64,000 nucleotides of DNA from an uncultured Parasphingopyxis sp. GTDB lineage: Bacteria; Pseudomonadota; Alphaproteobacteria; Sphingomonadales; Sphingomonadaceae. How positions within the stretch are numbered: position 1 is the first letter of the stretch; every line of letters begins with the position of its first letter. Positions 11,280 through 21,305 of the stretch are shown here, piece after piece. A model generated the notes under the pieces. The model was given only the letters and a program-made list of their open reading frames with translations, ran no database searches and was not told where the DNA came from. A program made the position numbers and the translations under genes. The stretch is taken from positions 124,001 through 188,000 of the forward strand of contig CAMYKP010000006.1 of assembly GCA_947259005.1 (NCBI GenBank), in the 5' to 3' direction.

Positions 11280-11920
11280 GCGGCTTTTACGGCTTCCATA
11301 AAGGCGGAAATCTTGGCGGGATCCTTGATGCCCGGTTCGCTTTCTACACCGGAAGAGACATCCAGCATGGTTGTACCGGTTATCGCAAGGGCCTCAGCAA
11401 CATTATCGGCGTTCAATCCACCCGATAATCCCCAGGGCGCCTTGTGTTTGAACTTGTTGAGCAGCTTCCAGTCAAACGCGATTCCCATGCCGCCGGGCAG
11501 GCGAGATGCCTTGGGTGTGCGTGCGTCGAACAGAATTAGATTGGCATCGTCCCGGTAGCGCTTGGCGCGTTCCAGATCGCTCGCCGTGCTCACCGGGATA
11601 GCTTTCCAGATTTCAACTTTATGCCGCGCCTTAAGCGATTTCAGTCGCTCGGGGCGTTCGTCTCCGTGAAGCTGGATGATGTCGAGCCGCCCGGCCACGA
11701 TTGCGCGTTCCAGTAGCGAATCGCTCGGCTCGACGAACACGCCGACCCGCTTCATCCCTTTAGGGACATGCTTGACCAGGGCAGGGGCTTCACGCGGAAT
11801 GACGTTGCGGGGGCTCGCCTCGAAAAACACGAAACCCGCATAGGCTGCACCTGCCTCGGCCGCAGCTTCGATGGCTTCGGCAGTCGTCAGGCCGCATATT
11901 TTTACGTCAATGTCTACCAT
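11276..11920 (-). CDS. trpF: phosphoribosylanthranilate isomerase
   Basis: Isomerises N-(5'-phosphoribosyl)anthranilate in tryptophan biosynthesis. The 214-residue TIM barrel begins with the family signature VDIKVCGLT-like [19 protein letters not shown] (general base Cys in KICGLT). It also has QLHGDE and, near the C-terminus, [15 protein letters not shown] and DVSSGVES. It lies three bases after pyrF and overlaps trpB by four bases. Confidence 0.95.
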   Translation of the reverse strand: MVDIDVKICGLTTAEAIEAAAEAGAAYAGFVFFEASPRNVIPREAPALVKHVPKGMKRVGVFVEPSDSLLERAIVAGRLDIIQLHGDERPERLKSLKARHKVEIWKAIPVSTASDLERAKRYRDDANLILFDARTPKASRLPGGMGIAFDWKLLNKFKHKAPWGLSGGLNADNVAEALAITGTTMLDVSSGVESEPGIKDPAKISAFMEAVKAA

Positions 11921-11923
11921 GGT

Positions 11924-12598
11924 TCAGAGCGTTGCTTCTATTGCCCTTGCTGCAAGATCCGGTTCGTCGGCTCCGGTAATGGGGCGTCCGATGACAATGA
12001 TCGACGCGCCTGAATGCATTGCATCCGCCGGAGTGACAGTCCTTTTTTGATCGACTGTCGTGCCGCTGGTCGGCCGGACACCCGGCACGACAAAGAAACC
12101 GTCTGGCCAGATGGCTTTCGCGGCCTTTACCTCACGGCCCGAACAGACGACGCCATCCAGCCCGGAAAGTTTCGCCAGTTCGGTCAGCCGGACCACCTGG
12201 TCATGCGGTTCGCCCGCAACGCCCATATCGTGCAGATCCTCGCCGTCCAGACTGGTGAGCAAGGTTACGGCAACCACTTTTGTATCAATCGGGGCTGCGG
12301 CTTTCGCATCTTCCATCATTGCCCGGCCGCCGCTCGCATGAACGGTAAGGATGGCCGGTTCGATCGGGCGCAGCGCCTGGACCGCCTTGGCGACGGTATT
12401 GGGGATATCGTGCAGCTTCAGGTCGAGGAAGATCGGCAGATCAAGCTCTGCCATTTCCTTCACGCCGTCCGGCCCGTTTGCGGCGAAGAATTCGAGCCCC
12501 AATTTGATACCGCCAACATGATTGCGCACGGCGGAGGCAACGGTTTTTGCCCGCTCGATGTCCGGCGTATCCAGCGCAATGAAGATCGGGCTCCTCAT
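11924..12598 (-). CDS. pyrF: orotidine 5'-phosphate decarboxylase
   Basis: Decarboxylates OMP to UMP, the last step of pyrimidine synthesis. The 224-residue protein carries the catalytic Lys/Asp signature FLDLKLHDIPNTVAKAV, the PGVRPTSGTTVDQKRTVTP region, and the phosphate-binding IVIGRPIT near the C-terminus. The ATG overlaps the lapA stop by four bases. Linkage of pyrF with trpF is common in alphaproteobacteria. Confidence 0.96.
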   Translation of the reverse strand: MRSPIFIALDTPDIERAKTVASAVRNHVGGIKLGLEFFAANGPDGVKEMAELDLPIFLDLKLHDIPNTVAKAVQALRPIEPAILTVHASGGRAMMEDAKAAAPIDTKVVAVTLLTSLDGEDLHDMGVAGEPHDQVVRLTELAKLSGLDGVVCSGREVKAAKAIWPDGFFVVPGVRPTSGTTVDQKRTVTPADAMHSGASIIVIGRPITGADEPDLAARAIEATL

Positions 12599-12945
12599 GA
12601 CCGGGGGCCGTCCGGTGCCGGAGTATCCAATGTCAGCTCATCGCCGGTCGGGGCAGGACCGCCTCCGGCAGGTTCCGGCGCGCGGAATTTCTTCATGCCG
12701 CGCTCATCGGCAAGCTCGCGGGACACGGTGTTCAGCCGCTTGCTCAGCCGCCAGGCCTTGGTGCGATAATAGACAATCGTCGGAACGAAACCGAGCAGGA
12801 AGAAGAACAGCGCGAAGATCGGCTTCTTCATGTCCGCTTCCAGGCCGCCCCAGAGACTTACCGTTACCGGCAGCCAATTGTTGATCGAGAACAGCACGAC
12901 GACGGCTGACAGCACGATCCAGAACAGGGTTTTCAAAAAATTCAT
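12595..12945 (-). CDS. lapA: LapA-domain (DUF1049) inner-membrane protein
   Basis: A 116-residue protein with two N-terminal transmembrane helices (about residues 4-24 and 41-61) around the INNWLPVTVSLWGG loop typical of LapA-like proteins. A basic cytoplasmic stretch (YYRTKAWRLSKRLNTVSREL) and a Pro/Gly-rich acidic tail follow. In enterobacteria the LapA/YciS family works with LapB in lipopolysaccharide assembly, but no lapB is next to it here. It is the first gene of the pyrF-trp-acc-fol unit. Confidence 0.75.
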   Translation of the reverse strand: MNFLKTLFWIVLSAVVVLFSINNWLPVTVSLWGGLEADMKKPIFALFFFLLGFVPTIVYYRTKAWRLSKRLNTVSRELADERGMKKFRAPEPAGGGPAPTGDELTLDTPAPDGPRS

Positions 12946-13082
12946 TGCGATCCCGTTTTCAGGTTGGCCTCCTTATTAGTGCGCGAAAGGAGCATTGGCC
13001 AGAAGGTGCCCCGTTAATTCGATGGAAGTCCGAATATGAACCCGGCCTTGGCACGTTACATCCGGCCAATCAGGATCATTGC

Positions 13083-13110
13083 TTGCCCTTCCGCGCTTTA
13101 TTGCTATAGA
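13083..13110 (+). promoter_or_regulatory. promoter of tRNA-Leu
   Basis: TTGCCC (13083-13088) and TATAGA (13105-13110) are separated by 16 bases. The -10 box ends 23 bases before the tRNA. Predicted from consensus. Confidence 0.55.
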
Positions 13111-13133
13111 CCCCGCCGATCGGCGGTCCTCTA

Positions 13134-13218
13134 GCGGGCGTGGCGGAACTGGTAGACGCGCTTGGTTTAGGTCCAAGTATCGAAAGATGTGGGGGTTCGA
13201 GTCCCTTCGCCCGCACCA
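13134..13218 (+). tRNA. tRNA-Leu (anticodon TAG)
   Basis: A complete cloverleaf of 85 bases with the CCA encoded. The acceptor GCGGGCG pairs with CGCCCGC. The anticodon arm is CTTGG-TTTAGGT-CCAAG, giving TAG. There is a long variable arm as expected for a leucine tRNA, and the T arm reads GGGGG-TTCGAGT-CCCTT. It lies 70 bases before the trigger factor gene. Confidence 0.95.
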
Positions 13219-13288
13219 GGCTTGCCACTGTCCCGGGGCCAACCGCCGGCAGATTTTTCCCTTTTTACGAAGGCTTATTGTTAGACCC

Positions 13289-14830
13289 ATGCAGACTGTT
13301 GAAACGCTCAATGAAGGCCTGAAACGCGCCTACACACTCACCATCCCCTTTTCGGATATCGAAAAGCAGGTGGACCAGCAGCTGAAAGAAATCACGCCGC
13401 AGGTCCGGATGCCTGGTTTCCGCCCGGGCAAGGTGCCGACCAATCTCGTGCGCAAGATGCATGGCGAGTCGATTGAACAGGATGTCGTCAACAAGGCGAT
13501 ACAGACCGGTATTCAGGACGCCATGGCGGAGCAGGCTATCCGGCCGGCGATGCAGCCCGAAGTCGAGCTTGATCCGGATTGGGAACGCGGCAAGGATATC
13601 GAGATTTCGATGAAGGTCGAAGTTCTGCCGGAAATTCCCGAAACCAAGATTGACGATATCGAACTCGAGCGTTTGACGGTTGAAGCGGACGACAAGGCCG
13701 TCGATGCCGCCATCCTGACTCTCGCGGAGAACCAGAAGAGCTACGAAGCCGCTGCCAAGACATACAAAGCGAAGGAAGGCGATCTCGTCGTCATGGACTT
13801 TGAAGGCAAGGTCGATGGCGAGCCGTTCGACGGCGGCAAGGGCGAAGGCATGTCGGTGACGATCGGCTCGGGTCAGCTCATTCCCGGTTTCGAAGACCAG
13901 CTTGTCGGCGTGAAGGCCAATGACTCCAAGGAGGTGAAAGTCACCTTCCCGGACGACTACAATGTCGATTATCTGAAGGGCAAAGATGCCGTTTTCGATA
14001 TCGTTGTCGGCGAAGTGAAGAAGCCGGTAGAAGCCAAGGCTGACGATGATTTCGCGAAATCGCTGGGTCTTGAAGGCATCGACAAGCTCCGTGAGCTGAT
14101 GAAAGGCCAGGTCGAGCAGGAGCTGAACGGCCTTACGCGCACCCATATGAAGCGCAAATTGCTCGATTACCTGGCTGCAAACCACGATTTCCCGGTTCCG
14201 CCGACGATGGTTGAGTCGGAATTCGAACAGATCTGGAAGCAGCTTGAGCATGAAGCCTCGCACGAGCCGGATCCCGAAGCCGCGCGCAAGGAAATGGAAG
14301 ACGAGAAGGACGAGTATCACGACATCGCGGAACGCCGCGTCCGTCTGGGCCTCCTGCTCTCGGAAATTGGCCAGAAAAATGGCGTCGAGATCAACCAGAG
14401 CGAGATGAGCCAGCTTATCGCGCAGGCTGCCCAGCAATATGGGCCGGAAGATCGCGAGCGTTTCATCCAGTATGTTCAGCAGGACCCGATGGCGGCTGCG
14501 CAGCTGCGTGCCCCGCTTTATGAGGACAAGGTGGTCGATTATCTCTTCGAAAACGCTAAGATCACGGATCGCGCGGTAACCCGCGAAGAGCTGGAAGCCG
14601 CGATTGAAGCGGAAGAGGAAGAAACCGCCAAACCGGCCAAGAAGAAGGCTGCTCCCAAGAAAGCGGCAGCGAAAAAACCTGCCGCCAAAAAGGCACCGGC
14701 TAAAAAGCCGGCAGCGAAGAAGCCGGCCGCCACTGCCGCAGCCAAGAAAGCACCGGCGAAGAAGCCTGCCGCGAAAAAACCGGCGGCGAAAAAACCCGCT
14801 GCCAAGAAAACGCCGGCTTCGGAAAGCTGA
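13289..14830 (+). CDS. tig: trigger factor with C-terminal Lys/Ala/Pro-rich tail
   Basis: Ribosome-associated chaperone and peptidyl-prolyl isomerase. The start MQTVETLNEGLKRAY is chosen because the family begins here; an upstream in-frame extension would run through the tRNA-Leu gene. The N-terminal domain has the ribosome-docking signature MPGFRPGKVP (about residues 49-58). An FKBP-type domain follows (GDLVVMDFEGKVDGEPFDGG), then the long helical C-domain. The product is 513 residues, longer than the usual 430-450. Residues 448-513 are almost only Lys, Ala and Pro in repeats such as AAKKPAAKKAPAKKPAAKK, like histone H1 tails. First gene of a tig-GT2-clpP-clpX run. Confidence 0.96.
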   Translation: MQTVETLNEGLKRAYTLTIPFSDIEKQVDQQLKEITPQVRMPGFRPGKVPTNLVRKMHGESIEQDVVNKAIQTGIQDAMAEQAIRPAMQPEVELDPDWERGKDIEISMKVEVLPEIPETKIDDIELERLTVEADDKAVDAAILTLAENQKSYEAAAKTYKAKEGDLVVMDFEGKVDGEPFDGGKGEGMSVTIGSGQLIPGFEDQLVGVKANDSKEVKVTFPDDYNVDYLKGKDAVFDIVVGEVKKPVEAKADDDFAKSLGLEGIDKLRELMKGQVEQELNGLTRTHMKRKLLDYLAANHDFPVPPTMVESEFEQIWKQLEHEASHEPDPEAARKEMEDEKDEYHDIAERRVRLGLLLSEIGQKNGVEINQSEMSQLIAQAAQQYGPEDRERFIQYVQQDPMAAAQLRAPLYEDKVVDYLFENAKITDRAVTREELEAAIEAEEEETAKPAKKKAAPKKAAAKKPAAKKAPAKKPAAKKPAATAAAKKAPAKKPAAKKPAAKKPAAKKTPASES

Positions 14831-14833
14831 TTT

Positions 14834-14853
14834 TCCGCCAAAAAGGCGGATTT
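14834..14853 (+). terminator. possible intrinsic terminator after tig
   Basis: A perfect 6-bp stem TCCGCC/GGCGGA with an AAAAA loop (14834-14850) is followed by TTT and lies three bases after the tig stop codon. The T run is short, so termination may be partial. Confidence 0.5.
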
Positions 14854-14920
14854 CCGAACCTTTCGTTAACCATTACCCGCCTAAAAGCTGTGCCAGCAAC
14901 GGTACAGCCAAGGGTGGGTA

Positions 14921-15910
14921 ATGGAACAAATCAGGGAATTCGTGGCCGAGAGCGAGATTGCATTTCGCCCAGCTGGATCGCCCAAAATAGCGGTTATCCT
15001 GCCCTGCTATAACGAGGAAGCGGCGATCGCCCAGACTGTGGCCGATTTCAAGGTCGCTCTGCCCCAGGCCGATATCTACGTTTACGACAATAACAGCTCT
15101 GACCGCACCGCCGAAGTTGCAGGTGCAGCGGGAGCGATTGTCCGTTGCGAAACAATGCAGGGGAAGGGCCATGTCGTCCGCCGCATGTTCGCGGACGTCG
15201 AGGCCGATATCTACATCATGGCTGATGGCGATGCGACCTATGAGGCTGCCGCCGCCCCACGGCTCGTGCGCCGTCTGGTCGAGGAGCAGCTCGACATGGT
15301 CGTCGGTGCGCGCAAGACTGAAGTCGAGGCTGCTTATCGAAGCGGCCACCGGCTTGGCAATGCGGTGCTGACCGGCCTTCTCGCCAAGCTTTTCGGCCGT
15401 AGTTTTAACGATATTCTTTCCGGCTACCGTGTCTTTTCACGCCGGTTCGTCAAAAGTTTTCCGGTGCTTTCGCAGGGTTTCGAGATCGAAACCGAGATCA
15501 GCGTGCATGCGCTAGAACTGAAAATGCCGGTGGCTGAAGAGGTGACCGAATACAGCGCACGTCCTGAGGGGTCGGAATCGAAACTTTCCACCTATCGCGA
15601 CGGATTTCGCATTTTACGGACGATGGCGACATTGTTCCGGATGGAACGCCCGGTTCTGTTTTTTGGCGCTATTGCCGGAATGCTGGCGCTTGCTGCTGTC
15701 ATTCTGGCCGTTCCGCTCGCAATCACCTATGCCCAGACCGGCCTTGTACCCCGGTTGCCAACAGCTCTTCTAGCTACGGGACTCATGCTGCTTGCCTCGC
15801 TGAACCTGTTTGCCGGCATGATCCTCGACACCGTTGTCCGCGGACGGCGGGAGCTCCGCAGACTCGCCTATCTTGGTTTTTCTGCACCGGGATTGCCCTT
15901 CAATCGCTAA
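14921..15910 (+). CDS. family 2 glycosyltransferase (DPM1-like) with C-terminal membrane helices
   Basis: A 329-residue GT-A glycosyltransferase. The sugar-nucleotide domain begins [14 protein letters not shown] (about residues 23-36). It has the YDNNSSDRT motif, the metal-binding DGD in [11 protein letters not shown], and [16 protein letters not shown], as in dolichyl/polyprenyl-phosphate sugar transferases. Two hydrophobic segments near the C-terminus (about residues 245-270 and 280-305) suggest membrane attachment. It probably loads a sugar on a lipid carrier; the sugar cannot be read. GGGTGGGTA precedes the ATG. Its place between tig and clpP is unusual. Confidence 0.85.
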   Translation: MEQIREFVAESEIAFRPAGSPKIAVILPCYNEEAAIAQTVADFKVALPQADIYVYDNNSSDRTAEVAGAAGAIVRCETMQGKGHVVRRMFADVEADIYIMADGDATYEAAAAPRLVRRLVEEQLDMVVGARKTEVEAAYRSGHRLGNAVLTGLLAKLFGRSFNDILSGYRVFSRRFVKSFPVLSQGFEIETEISVHALELKMPVAEEVTEYSARPEGSESKLSTYRDGFRILRTMATLFRMERPVLFFGAIAGMLALAAVILAVPLAITYAQTGLVPRLPTALLATGLMLLASLNLFAGMILDTVVRGRRELRRLAYLGFSAPGLPFNR

Positions 15911-15975
15911 GCCCCCTTGAAGCGGAGCGCCAAAGTCGCAATGTTGGCGCAACTGATTTCCCGGAAAGGTCCAAC

Positions 15976-16602
15976 ATGTACGATCCCATTCAAGACTCGC
16001 TCGTCCCCATAGTTATCGAACAATCCAATCGCGGCGAGCGGAGCTTCGACATTTTTTCGCGGCTGTTGCGTGACCGGATCATTTTCCTGACCGGACCCGT
16101 CGAGGACAATATGGCTTCGCTGATTACGGCCCAGCTTCTGTTCCTTGAATCGGAAAATCCGAAAAAAGACATTTATATGTATATCAATTCGCCAGGCGGG
16201 TCGGTTACGGCCGGCATGGCGATCCATGATACCATGCAATATATCCGTCCTCGCGTAGGCACGGTCTGTGTCGGTTTTGCAGCCTCCATGGGCGCCTTTC
16301 TGTTGACTGCGGGCGAACCTGGAATGCGCGTTGCGCTCGCCAACGCCAAGGTGATGATCCACCAGCCTTCCAGCGGGATGCAGGGCACGGCAGCCGATGT
16401 CGAAATTCATGCCAAAGAGCTGATCAAGACGCGTCACCGGATGAACGAACTGATGTCGAAATATTCCGGACAGCCGATCGAAGAGATCGAGAAAAATGTC
16501 GATCGCGACAAATTTTTCGATGCGGACGAGGCGAAGGCATTCGGCCTGATCGACGAAGTGTATGAGAAGCGTCCGGAAAACGAAGCGAAAGCCGAAAGCT
16601 AA
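15976..16602 (+). CDS. clpP: ATP-dependent Clp protease proteolytic subunit
   Basis: Serine peptidase that forms a double heptameric barrel and degrades proteins fed by ClpX or ClpA. The 208 residues have all catalytic positions: Ser104 in GFAASMGAF, His129 in MIHQPSSG and Asp178 in VDRDKF. The N-terminal [15 protein letters not shown] is the normal mature-like start. It lies 108 bases before clpX on the same strand. Confidence 0.98.
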   Translation: MYDPIQDSLVPIVIEQSNRGERSFDIFSRLLRDRIIFLTGPVEDNMASLITAQLLFLESENPKKDIYMYINSPGGSVTAGMAIHDTMQYIRPRVGTVCVGFAASMGAFLLTAGEPGMRVALANAKVMIHQPSSGMQGTAADVEIHAKELIKTRHRMNELMSKYSGQPIEEIEKNVDRDKFFDADEAKAFGLIDEVYEKRPENEAKAES

Positions 16603-16710
16603 GGCGGTTAAGCCGTTGGCCACTTTCTTGTGTAATAAGTCATTGTCGAGACATGCTCCGACGGGCTAAACTATTGACAGCTGCGCTAAGGCAGCCTGAG
16701 GAATTTTTAT

Positions 16711-17982
16711 ATGACAAAGCTTAGCGGCGGCGATTCGAAGAGCACGCTCTACTGCTCCTTTTGCGGAAAATCGCAGCATGAAGTGCGCAAGCTGATTGCA
16801 GGGCCGACCGTGTTCATCTGCGATGAATGCGTTGAGCTATGCAACGATATCATCCGCGAAGAAACCAAGGGTGCAATTGCGTCCAAGCGGGAGGGCGGCG
16901 TCCCGACACCGCAGGAAATCTGCGAAGTTCTCGATGATTATGTGATCGGTCAGGGCAGGGCGAAGCGCGTTCTCTCGGTCGCAGTCCATAACCATTACAA
17001 GCGCCTCAATCACGGCTCTACGGGCGGCGATGTCGAGCTTGCCAAGTCCAACATCATGCTTGTCGGTCCCACGGGCTGCGGCAAGACTTTGCTCGCCCAG
17101 ACGCTGGCGCGCATTCTCGATGTGCCCTTCACAATGGCGGACGCTACGACGCTGACCGAAGCCGGCTATGTCGGTGAAGACGTCGAAAATATCATTCTGA
17201 AGCTGCTTCAGGCATCGGATTACAATGTCGAACGAGCCCAGCGTGGCATCGTTTATATCGACGAAATCGACAAAATCAGCCGCAAGTCGGACAATCCCTC
17301 AATCACCCGCGATGTATCGGGCGAGGGCGTTCAGCAGGCGCTGCTGAAGCTGATGGAAGGCACAACGGCAAGCGTTCCGCCGCAAGGTGGCCGCAAGCAT
17401 CCGCAGCAGGAATTCCTGCAGGTCGACACGACCAATATCCTGTTCGTCTGTGGCGGCGCTTTTTCAGGCCTCGACAAGGTGATCTCAGACCGGATGCAGG
17501 GCAAATCCATGGGCTTTGGCGCGCATGTCGAAGCGCCGGAAGAGCGCCGGGTCGGTGAAGTGCTGCGGCACGTTGAGCCCGAGGACCTGCTCAAATACGG
17601 GTTGATCCCGGAATTTGTCGGTCGTCTGCCGGTCATCGCCACGCTTGATGATCTTGACGAAGATGCGCTGATCAAGATTCTGAGCGAACCGAAGAACGCA
17701 CTGGTCAAGCAATATGCCAAGCTCTTCGACATGGAAGATGTGAAACTCGAATTTACCGACGACGCACTGATTGCCATTGCGAAGAAGGCGATCGAACGCA
17801 AAACCGGCGCCCGTGGTCTCCGCTCGATTCTGGAAGGAATCCTGCTGGATTCGATGTTCGACCTACCGACGCTTGAAAACGTCACCGAAGTGGTGATCGA
17901 CAAGGATGTGGTCGAAGGTCGCAAGGAACCGGTTCGGGTATTCGCCAAGTCAGATGAAAAGACCGCCGACGACGCAGCTTAA
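16711..17982 (+). CDS. clpX: Clp protease ATP-binding subunit ClpX
   Basis: AAA+ unfoldase that recognises tagged substrates and threads them into ClpP. The 423 residues are the standard length. The N-terminal zinc-binding domain has paired cysteines (CSFCGK and CDECVELC, residues 14-48). Walker A is [11 protein letters not shown], Walker B is [10 protein letters not shown], and the ClpP-docking IGF-type region sits in [11 protein letters not shown]. It lies directly after clpP and converges on the DUF3857 gene. Confidence 0.98.
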   Translation: MTKLSGGDSKSTLYCSFCGKSQHEVRKLIAGPTVFICDECVELCNDIIREETKGAIASKREGGVPTPQEICEVLDDYVIGQGRAKRVLSVAVHNHYKRLNHGSTGGDVELAKSNIMLVGPTGCGKTLLAQTLARILDVPFTMADATTLTEAGYVGEDVENIILKLLQASDYNVERAQRGIVYIDEIDKISRKSDNPSITRDVSGEGVQQALLKLMEGTTASVPPQGGRKHPQQEFLQVDTTNILFVCGGAFSGLDKVISDRMQGKSMGFGAHVEAPEERRVGEVLRHVEPEDLLKYGLIPEFVGRLPVIATLDDLDEDALIKILSEPKNALVKQYAKLFDMEDVKLEFTDDALIAIAKKAIERKTGARGLRSILEGILLDSMFDLPTLENVTEVVIDKDVVEGRKEPVRVFAKSDEKTADDAA

Positions 17983-17997
17983 CGCCGCCGATTCGGC

Positions 17998-20900
17998 TTA
18001 GGGTTGGGATTCGACAGGCGTCCAGTCGCCCAGCCAGTCTCCATATTCAGTCACAATGTTCCAGGACCCCCGGCGGGCAGTCTGAAGATCCCTGTCCGCC
18101 GCGTCCTGATCGCCCTGGGCTGCGTAGGCCAGACTCCGTCCGTATAGCGCACTCGGCAGGAACGGCTGAAGTTCGAGCGTCCGGTTGAATGTTGCGATGG
18201 CTTCTTCAACCATGTCCATGCGCAATTTAACCCATGCCAGACTGTCCAGAAAGGACGCATTGTCGGGTTCGAGCTCCACAGCGCGTTCGCAATCGGCCAA
18301 TGCATCGGTAAGTTGAAAATTACCCTGCATCCTGAGCCAGCACCGATCGTTTAGATACGCGCTGTCCTCATCTTCGCGATCGACAACCATATTCCATTGC
18401 TCGATGGCCGCCGGATAATCGCCCGCAACAGCTAGCAGATGCGCGCGGGTCGTTAGCAAGCCGATGTCCGGTTCTTCCGTTTCGTCGATGCTTTCGTTCA
18501 ACCGGGTCATCACGTCGGTATGGGTCCGTACCGCCTCATCCTCCCGTCCGAATCGCCGCAACAACCGAATGTAAAGGGAGTTCGCACCATGCACGCCGTT
18601 GGACTGTTCGATCAGTTCCTGTGCGCTTGCCAGCGCGGCTTCCTGCTCCCCCTTTGCGGCGTGAATTTCCGCGATCAGACCATGCACGTAAAAGGCATCC
18701 GGATTGTCTTCGAGAAGGCTTTCATAATCGGCCAGTGCGGGATCATAATCGGCCAGATAGGCATAGGCCTCCGCCCGGGCGGAGCGCGTAAACACATTGT
18801 CCGGATTATTCTCAAGCGAGCGGCTAAAGGCTTCAATTGCCGCTTCGGGCTGATCCCGTGCCATGTGCAGGAGACCGATGGATTGATGGACGACAAAACT
18901 GTCTGAATCGAGCGCTACTGCCCGTTCCAGGGCTTCCTCAGCCTCATCGAGCCGGTTGCGATAGACAAGGGCGAGTCCATAATGCGCCAGGGCTTCGGCA
19001 TTTTCCGGCTCGAGTTCCACAGCTTCGCCGAAATCAGTGGCGGCCTGTTCGAACTTGCCTTCCGTGATGAATAGAAACCCTCGGCGGATATATTCAGCCG
19101 CAGTGGTCGGCTCGGAATCGACCAGAGCCGTCCGTTCGGCACTCGACATGCTGTAATCGTGGGGCGCTACGACATAGGCTTCATCGTCGCCGATTTCCTC
19201 GATACGTGCGAGATCGCTCCGAGCCTGTTCTGCGCTGATCTCGAACTGGAGCCGGCGGAAGGTCAGTTGCGATATGGCCCGGCCATCTTCGAGGGTCAGA
19301 GTACGCGCCAATTGGGTCCCTGCGAGGACTTCATTGATATTGTCGCCATCTATTGAAAAGCCGTCGCCGCCATCGGGCAGTATCACCGTTTCATGCATTT
19401 CCAGATATACTGGGAAAGGCAGAATGATCGGTGGCTGCGATTCGCTTTCTTCATCCCGTTCGAACGTGAAATTCCAGTCGAGTATGTCATTGTCCAGATT
19501 GTAACGCATCGGCCCATTGGTCGACTCGCGTGCCCAGCGCAGCGGCATCTCCCCGGAGAAACTGATAGAGAATTCGCCGGTTTCATCGTTGCTTGCGACT
19601 TCGAGATTGGCAACGGCCTCGACATCGAGTGATTCAATCATCGAATCCTGGATAAGCTGCGCCATCTCTTCGGCGCCGGATTCATTGGCAGCCAGTTGCA
19701 TCAGGGTTGCCGCTTCGCCCCTGAAGATGATCCGGGCGTTGACTGGAACATTGTTGTTGAAACCTTGCGAGGCATCAGCCGTCGCATGGACTTCCATGAG
19801 TGGCCGCGCCGGGGGAACCGGCGGCAATTCTTCCAGTTCGGCACCCTGCAGCCTAACGGGAAGGGCCCAACGATACGGAGAAAACACGACATCTTCCACG
19901 ACGCGGTCGCCCTGTCTCGTGCCGTCCAGCCACAATGTCTGCCCGTCGATAACGGCCCTGACGATTACGTGATCGAACAGGGTCGTTTGGGGAAGGGAAT
20001 TGGTTAGAATATCACCCCAGCTGGTTGAAACCAGTGCCGGTTCCGCCTCAATTCCTAGGCCGTGGAGCAGGGCGAGGAGCAAGGCTGTCTTGCCCTTGCA
20101 GTCACCGAAACGCCGTGACCATGTCTGGCGTGCCGAGGCGGGGACATAGCCGCCGTCACCCATCGACAAAGCGACATAGCGGACCCGGTCCTGTACCAGT
20201 CTGAGCGCGGCCAAGGCGCGCTGTCGGGGATCGTCGCTGGCGGCGGCAATGGATTCAATTTCTGCCAACAATACGGAATCGGGTTCCAGCTGCCGGGCTT
20301 CGTCATAAAGCGGCGCGAACAGGGCGCTCACCGCCGCCCAGTCCGGGTAGCTCGATATCTGGAAGGTCGCCGGATACTGGAAACGGGCCGGCGCATCTTC
20401 GACGATCTCGTTGCCTTTGGCATCCTCAATTGTCAGGACCAGTTCGGAGCCTTCACGCGTGCGGCGGACGACGGGTTGGCCCAGCGCATCGCTCGATTGC
20501 CATTGCACATCCATTTCGCTCGGCCAGATCTGGCGCATGTGCAACTGGCGGATCGAAAGGCCGTCGGTCAGAACCATGAAATCCTCCGATCCGAATTCGA
20601 TTTCGGAGGGCAAGGTGCGGATCGTGTATGCGAGGTTCAGAATGTCGCCGACTTCAAGGCCTTCGGGCTGGAGAACCGCCGTGAGCACCCCGTCCAGCAT
20701 CGCCTGTTCCAGATTGTTTTCACGGCGCAGGACGATGAACTCCTGCCCGTTCTCGATCAGGTCAATAACTTCGCCGTCGCGGATCAGATGTACCTTGTGG
20801 ATCACAAGCGTGCGGAGCTCAGGTTGCCAGGGTATCGATATCGTACCGATCGCTCCCAGTCCTTGTGGCGTCTGCACAAGCGTGGCGGTTTCGAAGTAGA

Positions 20901-21105
20901 ATTCGTCCGTCTCCGGGGTGAAGCGGTTCTGATTGCTGTTCAGCAGTATCTGGACGGCCTGTTCGGGCCGCTCAGGGTCGGCATCCGGGATGGCCACGCT
21001 TTCGACCCAGTCGGGGACGGGTTCGAAAATCGGCTCGTTTGCGGCATGGGCGGTTCCGACAAGAGCAAAGACCGCAAAAAATACTATCAAAACCCGAATA
21101 ATCAT
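17998..21105 (-). CDS. DUF3857 / transglutaminase-like / TPR exported protein
   Basis: A 1035-residue protein with a cleavable signal peptide (hydrophobic core to about residue 22, ending TAHAAN). A DUF3857 beta-sandwich domain follows (about residues 55-240), then a transglutaminase-like fold with a complete Cys-His-Asp set: Cys336 in GDCKGKTALL, His379 in LFDHVIV and Asp394 in LWLDGT. A C-terminal array of TPRs runs from about residue 690 to 1010 (AEALAHYGLALVYRNRLDEAEEALERA and similar). It probably acts in the periplasm as a peptidase or crosslinker with a protein-binding scaffold; the substrate is unknown. It interrupts the clpX-lon block on the opposite strand. Confidence 0.85.
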   Translation of the reverse strand: MIIRVLIVFFAVFALVGTAHAANEPIFEPVPDWVESVAIPDADPERPEQAVQILLNSNQNRFTPETDEFYFETATLVQTPQGLGAIGTISIPWQPELRTLVIHKVHLIRDGEVIDLIENGQEFIVLRRENNLEQAMLDGVLTAVLQPEGLEVGDILNLAYTIRTLPSEIEFGSEDFMVLTDGLSIRQLHMRQIWPSEMDVQWQSSDALGQPVVRRTREGSELVLTIEDAKGNEIVEDAPARFQYPATFQISSYPDWAAVSALFAPLYDEARQLEPDSVLLAEIESIAAASDDPRQRALAALRLVQDRVRYVALSMGDGGYVPASARQTWSRRFGDCKGKTALLLALLHGLGIEAEPALVSTSWGDILTNSLPQTTLFDHVIVRAVIDGQTLWLDGTRQGDRVVEDVVFSPYRWALPVRLQGAELEELPPVPPARPLMEVHATADASQGFNNNVPVNARIIFRGEAATLMQLAANESGAEEMAQLIQDSMIESLDVEAVANLEVASNDETGEFSISFSGEMPLRWARESTNGPMRYNLDNDILDWNFTFERDEESESQPPIILPFPVYLEMHETVILPDGGDGFSIDGDNINEVLAGTQLARTLTLEDGRAISQLTFRRLQFEISAEQARSDLARIEEIGDDEAYVVAPHDYSMSSAERTALVDSEPTTAAEYIRRGFLFITEGKFEQAATDFGEAVELEPENAEALAHYGLALVYRNRLDEAEEALERAVALDSDSFVVHQSIGLLHMARDQPEAAIEAFSRSLENNPDNVFTRSARAEAYAYLADYDPALADYESLLEDNPDAFYVHGLIAEIHAAKGEQEAALASAQELIEQSNGVHGANSLYIRLLRRFGREDEAVRTHTDVMTRLNESIDETEEPDIGLLTTRAHLLAVAGDYPAAIEQWNMVVDREDEDSAYLNDRCWLRMQGNFQLTDALADCERAVELEPDNASFLDSLAWVKLRMDMVEEAIATFNRTLELQPFLPSALYGRSLAYAAQGDQDAADRDLQTARRGSWNIVTEYGDWLGDWTPVESQP

Positions 21106-21238
21106 TATGCCCCTGACGCAGTTTCCAGTCGGAATTGCGAGCCGACCCGTGTTTCAACGGTTTAGCTTTGCGCCCCGGTGAGGCAAAGTCCTTTTAGCCG
21201 CAACGCAGCATCATACACATCTTCGCGGTCGCTTCACA

Positions 21239-21268
21239 TTGATACGCGCGATAGGAACACCATATAAC
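21239..21268 (+). promoter_or_regulatory. candidate promoter of lon
   Basis: TTGATA (21239-21244) and TATAAC (21263-21268) are separated by 18 bases, 37 bases before the lon ATG. The short leader contains a small CGGGC-TTT-GCCCG hairpin. A heat-shock sigma factor site, which would be expected for lon, was not clear. Confidence 0.45.
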
Positions 21269-21305
21269 GCAGGAAAGCGGGCTTTGCCCGAAGTTGGAGT
21301 TTTGA

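Noticed and set aside
10287..11558. 423-residue plus-strand open frame
   Set aside because: Antisense to trpB and trpF, both unmistakable.
13079..13288. In-frame N-terminal extension of trigger factor
   Set aside because: It would be translated through tRNA-Leu; the family N-terminus is at 13289.
13265..14437. 390-residue minus-strand open frame
   Set aside because: Antisense to the trigger factor gene; an artefact of third-position GC bias.
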